The notes beneath the pieces were generated by a model. That model searched no databases. It saw only the letters and a list, made by a program, of their open reading frames with translations, and was not told where the DNA came from. Made by a program: the position numbers and the translations under genes. 19,021 bases of DNA. It comes from Victivallales bacterium (GTDB lineage Bacteria > Verrucomicrobiota > Lentisphaeria > Oligosphaerales > Lenti-02). Every line of letters begins with the position of its first letter. Within the stretch, counting starts at the first letter, position 1. Of this stretch, positions 6,378 to 13,064 are shown piece by piece. The stretch covers positions 1 to 19,021 of the forward strand of contig JABGQJ010000062.1 in assembly GCA_018648945.1 (NCBI GenBank), written 5' to 3'.

Positions 6378-7211
6378 TCAGCCACCCATCGGGATCGCTT
6401 CGCTGCCAAGCATGGCTCGTAGTTTCAACAGGGCTCGATACTGAATCTGGCGGACCCGTTCCCGGGTGCATCCCACATGCTGGCTGACTTCTTCCAGCGT
6501 TTTGGGGGACTCGCCGTCCAGCCCGAAGCGCATACCTATAATGGTCTTTTCCCGTTCGTCAAGCTTCTCGCGCATAACTCCCTGGAGATGCTCGACCACC
6601 AGCAACTTCTCCAGAATGGCATCCGGGGAGGCGCTCTCGCTGTCCGGGATGACATCACCGTACTCGCCGGAGTCCTCATTCCCGATTGCCTCGTTCAGAG
6701 AGACGCCGCGCACGTCGGCCTGCTTGAGCCAAGCCACTGTCTTCGGGCTAAACTCGCTCGCGGTGGCAATCTCCTCATCCGTCGGCTCGCGCCCCAGCTT
6801 CTCGCCAAGCTCCCGAACCACGTTGCGCATCCGCCCCAAGCGTACGGCCGACTGAATGGGCACACGGACAGTGCGGCTCTGGTTGGCCAGCGCCCGGCGC
6901 ATGGCCTGCTTGATCCACCAGGACGAGTAGCTGCTGAACTTCGCGCCCTTGGCCGGATCGAAGCGGTCCGATGCCCGGATCAGCCCGACGTTCCCTTCCG
7001 CAATCAGGTCACAGAGAGGGAGGCCCAAGCCCCGGAAGTCGTAGGCGATCTTCACCACCAAACGCAGGTTGGAGCGAATGAGCTTCTTCCTCGCTTCGTC
7101 CGACCCATCCCTGATCTCCGCGGCAAGACGGATCTCGTCATCCTCGTTGAGGAGAGGGAACCTCATGATATCGTGCATGTAATGCCGAATGCTATCGCCA
7201 CCGTCACGCAT
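6378..7211 (-). CDS. Sigma-70 family RNA polymerase sigma factor (RpoD/RpoS-like, no region 1.1)
   Basis: 277 residues. Region 1.2 is DSIRHYMHDIMRFPLLNEDDE (6-26). Region 2 (about 41-115) has RSNLRLVVKIAYDFRGLG, DLIAEGNVGLIRA and WWIKQAMRRALANQSRTVR. Region 3 has LGEKLGREPTDEEIA (135-149). Region 4.2 ends VGCTRERVRQIQYRALLKLR (246-265), a helix-turn-helix for -35 recognition. There is no region 1.1, and RQIQ rather than RQIE resembles RpoS-type group 2 factors, so it may be an alternative rather than the primary sigma. The start at 7211 has GGAG 6-7 bases upstream and precedes region 1.2. In-frame starts at 7223, 7298 (AAGGGAAGG upstream) and GTG at 7316 exist, but the added codons are AT-richer at third positions and unlike sigma factors. 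Cotranscribed with rpsU; divergent from mfd. Confidence 0.92.
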   Translation of the reverse strand: MRDGGDSIRHYMHDIMRFPLLNEDDEIRLAAEIRDGSDEARKKLIRSNLRLVVKIAYDFRGLGLPLCDLIAEGNVGLIRASDRFDPAKGAKFSSYSSWWIKQAMRRALANQSRTVRVPIQSAVRLGRMRNVVRELGEKLGREPTDEEIATASEFSPKTVAWLKQADVRGVSLNEAIGNEDSGEYGDVIPDSESASPDAILEKLLVVEHLQGVMREKLDEREKTIIGMRFGLDGESPKTLEEVSQHVGCTRERVRQIQYRALLKLRAMLGSEAIPMGG

Positions 7212-7254
7212 TCGCTTCTCCATAAGAGAATGGGCAGGGGGAGAGAAAAGACAG

Positions 7255-7270
7255 TGTTCGGGACCGAACA
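7255..7270. promoter_or_regulatory. 16-bp perfect palindrome in the sigma/mfd intergenic region
   Basis: TGTTCGG-GA-CCGAACA has two 7-bp arms and a 2-bp centre. It lies between the predicted sigma-factor transcription start and its start codon, about 85 bp upstream of the mfd transcription start. It could be a repressor operator (a GTTC-N6-GAAC layout) or, in RNA, a 6-bp hairpin with loop GGAC. Which regulator binds it is unknown. Confidence 0.42.
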
Positions 7271-7339
7271 GAATGCGAAGGGTTCCCAATGCAGCCATGT
7301 GCCTTCCCTTTGGCACACGGGCCTCGCCTACTCACGCGG

Positions 7340-7348
7340 TGCTACTAT
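7340..7348 (+). promoter_or_regulatory. Extended -10 promoter for mfd
   Basis: TG-C-TACTAT is an extended -10 element (TGnTAnnnT). No good -35 sits at normal spacing, which is acceptable for extended -10 promoters. Transcription would begin near 7355, about 30 bases before the ATG at 7387. Confidence 0.45.
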
Positions 7349-7371
7349 ATTGCCCACTTTCCATGGTGCAA
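7344..7371 (-). promoter_or_regulatory. Divergent promoter for the sigma factor - rpsU unit
   Basis: On the minus strand TTGCAC (7366-7371) and TATAGT (7344-7349) are 16 bases apart. The -10 matches consensus at five of six positions. Its -10 occupies the same bases as the mfd -10 on the other strand. The leader to the start at 7211 would be about 125 bases. Confidence 0.45.
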
Positions 7372-7386
7372 AGCGTACGGCGGAGC

Positions 7387-10300
7387 ATGGGTGACTGGCG
7401 ACAGAAACTAGGGGCGTGGGCAAGAGCAGGAGCCAAGGGCATCGGGCGCCAGCGGGTGCTCCTGCCGGATGAGGCGAGCTTGGCCCCGGCAACGGCTCGG
7501 CTGGCACTGCAACACAGCCAGCGCCTGCTGGTGGTGGCGCCGGACGTGGCCCGCGCAGAACGGCTCGGGGCCAACCTGAAGTCCTACCTCGAACTACTTG
7601 GCGACGAACGGGATGTCGTGTATGTACCAGAGGTCCTGGGACTGAACCGAAACCAGTGGCAACCAGAGAACGAGGCCGCTCGCTGCGCCGCCCTGGAAGG
7701 CATTCTCAGCGGCCGACCGGGGGTATTTGTACTCACCGCCCAGGCCCTTCTGTGCCCAGTGATCTCGCCGGAAGGCTTCCTCGAAAGAACCTTCAGCCTG
7801 CATGTGGGCGACACGGGCTGGGAACCGCAGGCGTTGGCCCGCCGCCTAGTCGATTTAGACTATGACAGTGAGCTTGAGGTGCAGACGCCCGGAGAATTTG
7901 CCCGCCGCGGGGGATTGATGGATGTCTACTCCCCGCTCTATGACGCGCCCGTCCGCATCGAGTTCTTCGGTGACGAGATCGACTCCATGCGCTTCTTCCT
8001 GCCTGACACGCAACGCTCGTTCCGGGAGGTGGATGAACTGCGGATTCTGCCTCGGGGCATGATCGTCACCGACCCCGGCACAGGGGCGGGCGCCACGGTC
8101 CGGGACTACTTCGCCGCAGACATCCCCTTCGCCATCGCCGAGCCCGAGGCGATCGGGGACCATCTGGCCACCTTCGGCGACGCGGACCTGGAGGAGCGAT
8201 GGCACACTCTCCGCGACCAATTGGGCAACGCCTCGTTCCTGACCTGGGAGATCGGGGCCAGCGACGCAAGCACGGGCCCGGTGGAGCGTGACGTGCGCAG
8301 CGACTGTGTCGGGATCGGGATCGAGCTGAGCATGCTCCTGCCCGAGCTTGGCGAAGAGGGAGCCACCCTTCATTGGCAGCAGTTGCGAGACGCCCTGCTG
8401 GGCTGGCACCGCCGCGGCTTCGCCCTCTTGGCTTGTCTTGCCGAGGATGGCGAACGGGAACGCTTCCGCGAGATGGTGAGGGACGACCCAGCCACCCGCG
8501 ACCTGCCCTTTGCCATCGAGTCCGCCCGCCTGGAATCGGGCATGCTCTTCCCCGACGCCGGCGTTGTGCTGCTGAGCGAACGCGAGACCTTCGGGCGCGC
8601 CCCGGATGTGCGACGACGACGGACCAGTCGCTACCGCTTGGAGGAAGCCAGCACGGATGGCATGGATCTGGAGGAAGGCAGCTACGCAGTCCACGCCTCC
8701 CACGGGGTCTGCCTGTTCCATGGCATCAGCCAGCTTGAGATCACCGGCGAACTGCAGGAAGTCATGGATCTGGAGTTCGCCGACGATGCCCGGCTCTATG
8801 TCCCGCTGGACCAGGCCTTCCTGGTCAGCCGCTACGTGGGCGGCAGCAAGAAGCTCCCGTCGCTGAACAAGCTCGGCGGCGCGGCCTGGAAGAACGCTCG
8901 GGAAGCAGCCGCGACGGCCGCGTGGGACTTGGCGGCCGAGCTTCTCCGCCTTGAGGCGCTGCGCCAGAATGCCGAAGGGGCCAGCTTCCCCGCCGCACCC
9001 GACTGGGAGACCTCCTTCGCCCACAGCTTCCCCTACAACGAAACGACCGACCAGGTGGAAGCCATTGCCAGTGTTCTCGAGGACATGGGCAGCGACAAGC
9101 CCATGGACCGCCTGCTCTGCGGCGATGTGGGCTACGGCAAGACGGAGGTGGCCATGCGGGCCGCGTTCCGCGCCGTCGTCAATGGCAAGCAGGTCGCGGT
9201 GCTCGTGCCCACCACCGTCCTGGCCCAGCAGCACTACAGCACCTTCTGCGAACGCATGGCGGGCTACCCGGTCAACATCGATGTCCTCAACCGCTTTCGG
9301 ACCAAGGGCGAACAGCGACATGTGCTGGGGAGGCTGGCGGGAGGAGGCGTGGACATTGTGATCGGCACCCACCGCATCCTCCAGAAGGACGTCCATTTCG
9401 CCGATCTAGGCCTGCTCATCATCGACGAGGAACAGCGCTTCGGCGTGCGCCACAAACAGAAGCTCAAGCAACTGCGGGCCAGCCTCGACATCCTCACCAT
9501 GACCGCCACGCCCATTCCCCGAACCCTCTACTTCAGCCTGAGCGGCATCCGCAATCTGAGCACGATCATGACCGCTCCGGCCGAGCGGCTGCCGGTCAAC
9601 ACCATCGTTGCCCAATATGACAAGCACCTGATTCGCCAGGCCATCCTGCGCGAACTGGAGCGCGGCGGCCAGGTGTTCTTCCTGCACAACCGCGTGCAGA
9701 CCATTGCCCGCGAAGCCAGCCAACTGGGCCAGCTCGTCCCCGAGGCACGCATCGGCATGGGGCATGGCCAGATGGCGGGACATCAACTGGAGGAAGTGAT
9801 GAGCCGCTTCGTGGCCGGCGACACGGATGTGCTGGTCTGCACCACGATCATCGAGTCGGGCATCGACATTCCCAACGCCAACACGATCATCATCGACCGA
9901 GCCGACCGCTTCGGCCTGGCCGAAATGTACCAGCTCCGCGGTCGCGTCGGGCGCTACCACCACCAGGCCTACGCCTATCTGCTCCTGCCCCCCATGAGCA
10001 TCGTCACCAAGGACGCCCGCGAGCGGCTCCAAGCGATCCGTCGGTATACCCATCTCGGCGCGGGTTTCAAGCTGGCCCTGCGCGATCTGGAAATCCGCGG
10101 GGCCGGGAACATCCTCGGTTCGGAACAGAGCGGCCACATCGCTGCGGTCGGCTTCGAGCTTTACTGCGAGCTGCTCAAGGAATCCGTGGCCCGGCTCAGC
10201 AACAAAGATGCCGACATCGTGCGTCCCATCCTGGTCGATCTCGACTGCCTGGTCTACGCGGTCCAGGACAGCGAGGGACGAAGCACGGCAGGCATCCCCA

Positions 10301-10638
10301 TCGACTACATCCCCGGCGACGGACGGCGGATCGACACCTACCGACGGATCAGCCGCCTGGGTACGCTGGAACAGGTGGACGACCTGGCGCAGGAGCTACA
10401 GGACCGCTTCGGCCCGCGACCGCCAGCCACCGAGGTCCTGCTCATCGTGGCCCGGGTACGCTGTCTGGCCCGCGCCGCGGGCGTCACTGGCATCCGCGTG
10501 CGAGACCGGCGGGCCTACCTGGAGACCGACCACGGGCTACTCAAGGGCCAGGGCAAGTCGCTCCCGCTGCTGCGCTCGACCAATGGCGAGGCCCAACTGG
10601 CGGAACTCGACGAATTCCTGCGCGGACGGGCCCGCTGA
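7387..10638 (+). CDS. mfd: Transcription-repair coupling factor Mfd
   Basis: 1083 residues from ATG at 7387; 7363 is an alternative. I prefer 7387 because the extended -10 at 7340-7348 would start RNA near 7355. Its GGAG is only one base away, so the start is uncertain. Mfd displaces stalled RNA polymerase at DNA lesions and recruits UvrA. The N-terminal UvrB-like module includes [16 protein letters not shown]. The CarD-like polymerase-interacting domain begins near 433 ([17 protein letters not shown]). The helicase motor has [16 protein letters not shown] (about 579-594), [35 protein letters not shown] and [18 protein letters not shown]. The C-terminal TRCF domain (about 938-1070) includes [16 protein letters not shown]. 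It is slightly shorter than E. coli Mfd (1148) but all major modules are present. Confidence 0.96.
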   Translation: MGDWRQKLGAWARAGAKGIGRQRVLLPDEASLAPATARLALQHSQRLLVVAPDVARAERLGANLKSYLELLGDERDVVYVPEVLGLNRNQWQPENEAARCAALEGILSGRPGVFVLTAQALLCPVISPEGFLERTFSLHVGDTGWEPQALARRLVDLDYDSELEVQTPGEFARRGGLMDVYSPLYDAPVRIEFFGDEIDSMRFFLPDTQRSFREVDELRILPRGMIVTDPGTGAGATVRDYFAADIPFAIAEPEAIGDHLATFGDADLEERWHTLRDQLGNASFLTWEIGASDASTGPVERDVRSDCVGIGIELSMLLPELGEEGATLHWQQLRDALLGWHRRGFALLACLAEDGERERFREMVRDDPATRDLPFAIESARLESGMLFPDAGVVLLSERETFGRAPDVRRRRTSRYRLEEASTDGMDLEEGSYAVHASHGVCLFHGISQLEITGELQEVMDLEFADDARLYVPLDQAFLVSRYVGGSKKLPSLNKLGGAAWKNAREAAATAAWDLAAELLRLEALRQNAEGASFPAAPDWETSFAHSFPYNETTDQVEAIASVLEDMGSDKPMDRLLCGDVGYGKTEVAMRAAFRAVVNGKQVAVLVPTTVLAQQHYSTFCERMAGYPVNIDVLNRFRTKGEQRHVLGRLAGGGVDIVIGTHRILQKDVHFADLGLLIIDEEQRFGVRHKQKLKQLRASLDILTMTATPIPRTLYFSLSGIRNLSTIMTAPAERLPVNTIVAQYDKHLIRQAILRELERGGQVFFLHNRVQTIAREASQLGQLVPEARIGMGHGQMAGHQLEEVMSRFVAGDTDVLVCTTIIESGIDIPNANTIIIDRADRFGLAEMYQLRGRVGRYHHQAYAYLLLPPMSIVTKDARERLQAIRRYTHLGAGFKLALRDLEIRGAGNILGSEQSGHIAAVGFELYCELLKESVARLSNKDADIVRPILVDLDCLVYAVQDSEGRSTAGIPIDYIPGDGRRIDTYRRISRLGTLEQVDDLAQELQDRFGPRPPATEVLLIVARVRCLARAAGVTGIRVRDRRAYLETDHGLLKGQGKSLPLLRSTNGEAQLAELDEFLRGRAR

Positions 10639-10751
10639 GCCGCACCGGTGGCGGAGCGAAGGCGCAACCTTTACATTGTGGCACTCAAGTCCTACCGCGA
10701 ACCACTACGGCGCAACCGGCCCGATTTGGCGTCGATCAATGGAGAACCTTC

Positions 10752-11030
10752 ATGAAGAGTGCTTTCGAACTGGCCATGGAACGTTTGGGTGGCAGCCCCA
10801 TCCGAGAGTATACAGCCCCGCAGAAGGAGCAACTGGCCGAGGTCGACCGCATGTACGATTCGCGGGTGGCCCAGGCACGGATGCAGGCCGACAGCGACCG
10901 GCAGAAGGCGGAGCAGGATCCGGCCAAGCTGAAGCAAGTGCAAGACCAGCTCACCAGCGAACTCGCATCGCTGGAGAGCCGGCGCGAGCGCGACAAGGAC
11001 GAACTGCGCAAGCAGTTCGATGCGGCATAG
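10752..11030 (+). CDS. Conserved small coiled-coil protein upstream of obg
   Basis: 92 residues. The start at 10752 has GGAGAA 7 bases upstream. It begins MKSAFELAMERLGGSPIREY and continues as an almost uninterrupted, highly charged helix to the C-terminus. The helix is rich in Lys, Glu, Gln and Arg with heptad-like spacing (VDRMYDSRVAQARMQADSD, LTSELASLESRRERDKDELR). There is no signal peptide, membrane segment, Cys pair or known enzyme motif. The stop at 11028-11030 is only 3 bases before the obg start, which itself has a poor ribosome site, so obg is probably translationally coupled to this gene. I recognise the N-terminal pattern as a conserved hypothetical of PVC-type genomes but cannot give a function. 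A role linked to Obg or ribosome assembly is inference from position only. Confidence 0.8.
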   Translation: MKSAFELAMERLGGSPIREYTAPQKEQLAEVDRMYDSRVAQARMQADSDRQKAEQDPAKLKQVQDQLTSELASLESRRERDKDELRKQFDAA

Positions 11031-11033
11031 CCC

Positions 11034-12128
11034 ATGTTCGTTGATCGCGCCAAAGTGTATGTCTATGCCGGGGCCGGTGGCGACGGCTGCGTCAGCTTCC
11101 GCCGCGAGAAATACGTTCCCCGGGGTGGTCCCGACGGCGGCGACGGGGGCCATGGGGGCTCCGTGATTTTCCGCGCCGTGACCGGCGAGTCAAGCCTCGT
11201 CAACCTGAAGTTCCGCCAGCACTGGAAGGCCAAGCGCGGCATCCAGGGCATGGGCAAGGACCGCCATGGCCACAAGGGCGATGACTGCGTTGTGGAAGTC
11301 CCGCTGGGGACGCTGGTATGGGATGCGAAGACCGACGAGTTCCTGGTGGACCTCACCGAGCCTGGCCAGGAGTTCGTGGTGGCCCAGGGGGGGCGCGGGG
11401 GACGCGGCAACCCGCGCTTCATGTCCTCCACCAACCGGGCGCCGGTCAAGGCGACCGATGGCACGCCCGGCGAGGAGCGCTACCTGCGCGCCGTGATGAA
11501 GACCATCGCCGACGTGGGCCTTGTGGGCTACCCAAACGCGGGGAAATCGACCCTGATCACCGCGATCTCCGATGCCCATCCGAAGACCGCGCCATATCCG
11601 TTCACCACCCTGCATCCCAATGTGGGAGTCGTGGAGTTCGACGACTTCTTCCGCTACACCGTGGCCGACATTCCCGGACTGATCGACGGGGCCCATGACA
11701 ACGTGGGCCTGGGCCACGACTTCCTCCGCCATATCGAGCGCTGCCATGCCCTCGCCTACGTGCTGGACATGGGAGGAGCGGACGACCGCGATCCCCTGGA
11801 GGATCTCAAGCACCTGCGAGCCGAGCTGGAGATGTACCAGGAAGGGCTCACGCAACGCCCCTGCATTCTGGTCGCCAACAAGATGGATATGGACGACGCC
11901 GAAGAGAACCTCGCCCGCCTACGCGAATCCGAGCCCTACCCGATCCTCCCGGTCTGCGCCGAGCTCGAAGAGGGCACGGAAGAGGTCGGCAAGATCCTGC
12001 GCGGCATCGTCACCAAGATCAGGAAGCAGCAGGCGAAGGAGAAGCGCAAGGCGTCCGGAGCTGCCGCTTCTCGCCTGCCCATTCCCCCCCACGAGATGCC
12101 CGACCAGGCACCGGACCTCGACGACTGA
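11034..12128 (+). CDS. obg: Obg-family GTPase (ObgE/CgtA)
   Basis: 364 residues. The N-terminal glycine-rich Obg fold (1 to about 158) begins MFVDRAKVYVYAGAGGDG, with REKYVPRGGPDGGDGG and GGRGGRGN. The G domain has G1 GYPNAGKS at 165-172, switch I PFTTLHPNVG, G3 DIPGLIDGAHDNVGLGHDFL and G4 NKMD. G5 reads PVCAEL, where most members have Ser-Ala, so Ser is replaced by Cys. After about residue 330 only a short basic-then-acidic tail follows, not a folded Obg C-terminal domain. Obg GTPases bind the 50S subunit and act in ribosome assembly and stringent-type control. No obvious ribosome site precedes the ATG, which lies 3 bases after the upstream stop, suggesting coupling. The usual neighbours rplU and rpmA are absent from this window. 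Confidence 0.96.
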   Translation: MFVDRAKVYVYAGAGGDGCVSFRREKYVPRGGPDGGDGGHGGSVIFRAVTGESSLVNLKFRQHWKAKRGIQGMGKDRHGHKGDDCVVEVPLGTLVWDAKTDEFLVDLTEPGQEFVVAQGGRGGRGNPRFMSSTNRAPVKATDGTPGEERYLRAVMKTIADVGLVGYPNAGKSTLITAISDAHPKTAPYPFTTLHPNVGVVEFDDFFRYTVADIPGLIDGAHDNVGLGHDFLRHIERCHALAYVLDMGGADDRDPLEDLKHLRAELEMYQEGLTQRPCILVANKMDMDDAEENLARLRESEPYPILPVCAELEEGTEEVGKILRGIVTKIRKQQAKEKRKASGAAASRLPIPPHEMPDQAPDLDD

Positions 12129-12138
12129 CGTGGCCAGT

Positions 12139-12170
12139 TGGGCCAGCTATCTTCTTGCGTGCCTGGCCCA
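12139..12170 (+). terminator. Inverted repeat after obg, possible terminator or attenuator
   Basis: TGGGCCAG (12139-12146) and CTGGCCCA (12163-12170) form a perfect 8-bp stem around a 16-base loop, starting 10 bases after the obg stop. No T-run follows, so it may pause, partially terminate, or protect the 3' end of the housekeeping part of the transcript. Confidence 0.38.
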
Positions 12171-12194
12171 TCTGCCCGAGCAAGGAGACCACCT

Positions 12195-13064
12195 GTGAGA
12201 CTGGCCCCGCTCTGCCTCGCCTTGCTGATCGCTGCCGCTCAGGCCAGGGCTGACTATGTCGCGGACCGGGCAGCAGCAGCGGCGCTCGACAAAGCGGGCC
12301 AGGCGGCGAGGGCACGCGTTGCGTTCCTCGCCTTGGCGCAGGGCGAGCTGTCCGAGTTCCAGAAATCAGACGCCCTGGAGCAGGCGGCCCTCCTCAGCAA
12401 CCGGCTGAAACGGGTCGATGAAGCGATCGCGCTGGCCCGCCAGATCCCCCTCCCCCATGTGGCCAAGGCAACAGAGATGCAGATTCTCTCCGATCACCGG
12501 CAGCGGCAGGAGCTGATCGGGCGCTTCGGCAAGGAGGATCTGGCGACCTGGCCTGACTCACTCATCGGCAAGGCGGCCCACTGCCGAGGCAAGGCGTATT
12601 ACGCACTGAAGGACGGCAAGGCGGCCGAACGAGATCTGAGACTGGCCAGTGAACACTTGCTCGAGGACAACTCCCTGGGCCTGGCCCTAATCGCGCTTGG
12701 TGACACCTACCGGCATCGCCTGGGAGACGAGGACAAGGCGCTGACCTGCTACCGGCGGGTCTACCGGCAACGCAATGTCTACAAGCGTTCCCAGGCCGCG
12801 ATGAACGCGGCGGCAATCCTCCGTGGCCGCAAGCAGTTCGACGACGCGCTCAAGGAACTGGCAGTGATCCCCATGGATCGGGTCACCCTCCCCTACTGGC
12901 GCAGCCGCATGCTCCTGGCCTGGGGTGGGACTCTCGCCAGCGCGGGTAAGCCCGCCGAAGCCGCCGCCAAGTACCGGGAAGTCCTGCGCCTGGAAGGCGT
13001 CACGGGCAACATCCGGGCCGCCTGCGAGAGAGCCCTGCAGTCACTCGGGAGGGACCGCCAATGA
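12195..13064 (+). CDS. Exported TPR-like helical repeat protein
   Basis: 289 residues from a GTG at 12195, chosen because AAGGAG lies exactly 7 bases upstream and the first residues then form a clean signal peptide (RLAPLCLALLIAAAQARA). The open frame reaches back to 12138 but lacks a ribosome site there. The mature part is all-helical with TPR-like pairs, for example LIALGDTYRHRLGDEDKALT, then YKRSQAAMNAAAILRGRKQF, and a last repeat ASAGKPAEAAAKYREVLRL. No catalytic motif is visible. Such proteins usually scaffold other envelope proteins. It ends in an ATGA overlap with the DUF4838 gene, so the two are almost certainly cotranslated and may work together in the periplasm or at the surface. 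Specific function unknown. Confidence 0.78.
   Translation: MRLAPLCLALLIAAAQARADYVADRAAAAALDKAGQAARARVAFLALAQGELSEFQKSDALEQAALLSNRLKRVDEAIALARQIPLPHVAKATEMQILSDHRQRQELIGRFGKEDLATWPDSLIGKAAHCRGKAYYALKDGKAAERDLRLASEHLLEDNSLGLALIALGDTYRHRLGDEDKALTCYRRVYRQRNVYKRSQAAMNAAAILRGRKQFDDALKELAVIPMDRVTLPYWRSRMLLAWGGTLASAGKPAEAAAKYREVLRLEGVTGNIRAACERALQSLGRDRQ

Noticed and set aside
5028..6422. 464-codon open frame on plus opposite the isomerase and rpsU
   Set aside because: It mirrors the isomerase codons in GC-rich DNA, has no recognisable motif and crosses rpsU, the terminator and two other gene ends.
4525..6712. 17-base identical sequence CAGAGAGACGCCGCGCA at 4525-4541 and 6696-6712
   Set aside because: One copy encodes a conserved part of the sigma factor on the opposite strand and the other is intergenic. 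No flanking similarity or repeat structure is seen, so chance in GC-rich DNA is the simplest explanation.
7212..7316. N-terminal extension of the sigma factor to ATG 7298 or GTG 7316
   Set aside because: The added residues are unlike sigma factors and AT-richer at third codon positions. GGAG before 7211 and the start of region 1.2 favour the shorter form, although 7298 is not excluded.
7855..9396. 513-codon open frame on minus opposite mfd
   Set aside because: Antisense shadow of Mfd helicase and CarD-like regions; no family resemblance.
10661..10717. 9-base direct repeat GGCGCAACC at 10661 and 10709 upstream of the small coiled-coil gene
   Set aside because: Short, GC-rich and without a nearby promoter match; possibly a regulator site but not distinguishable from chance.
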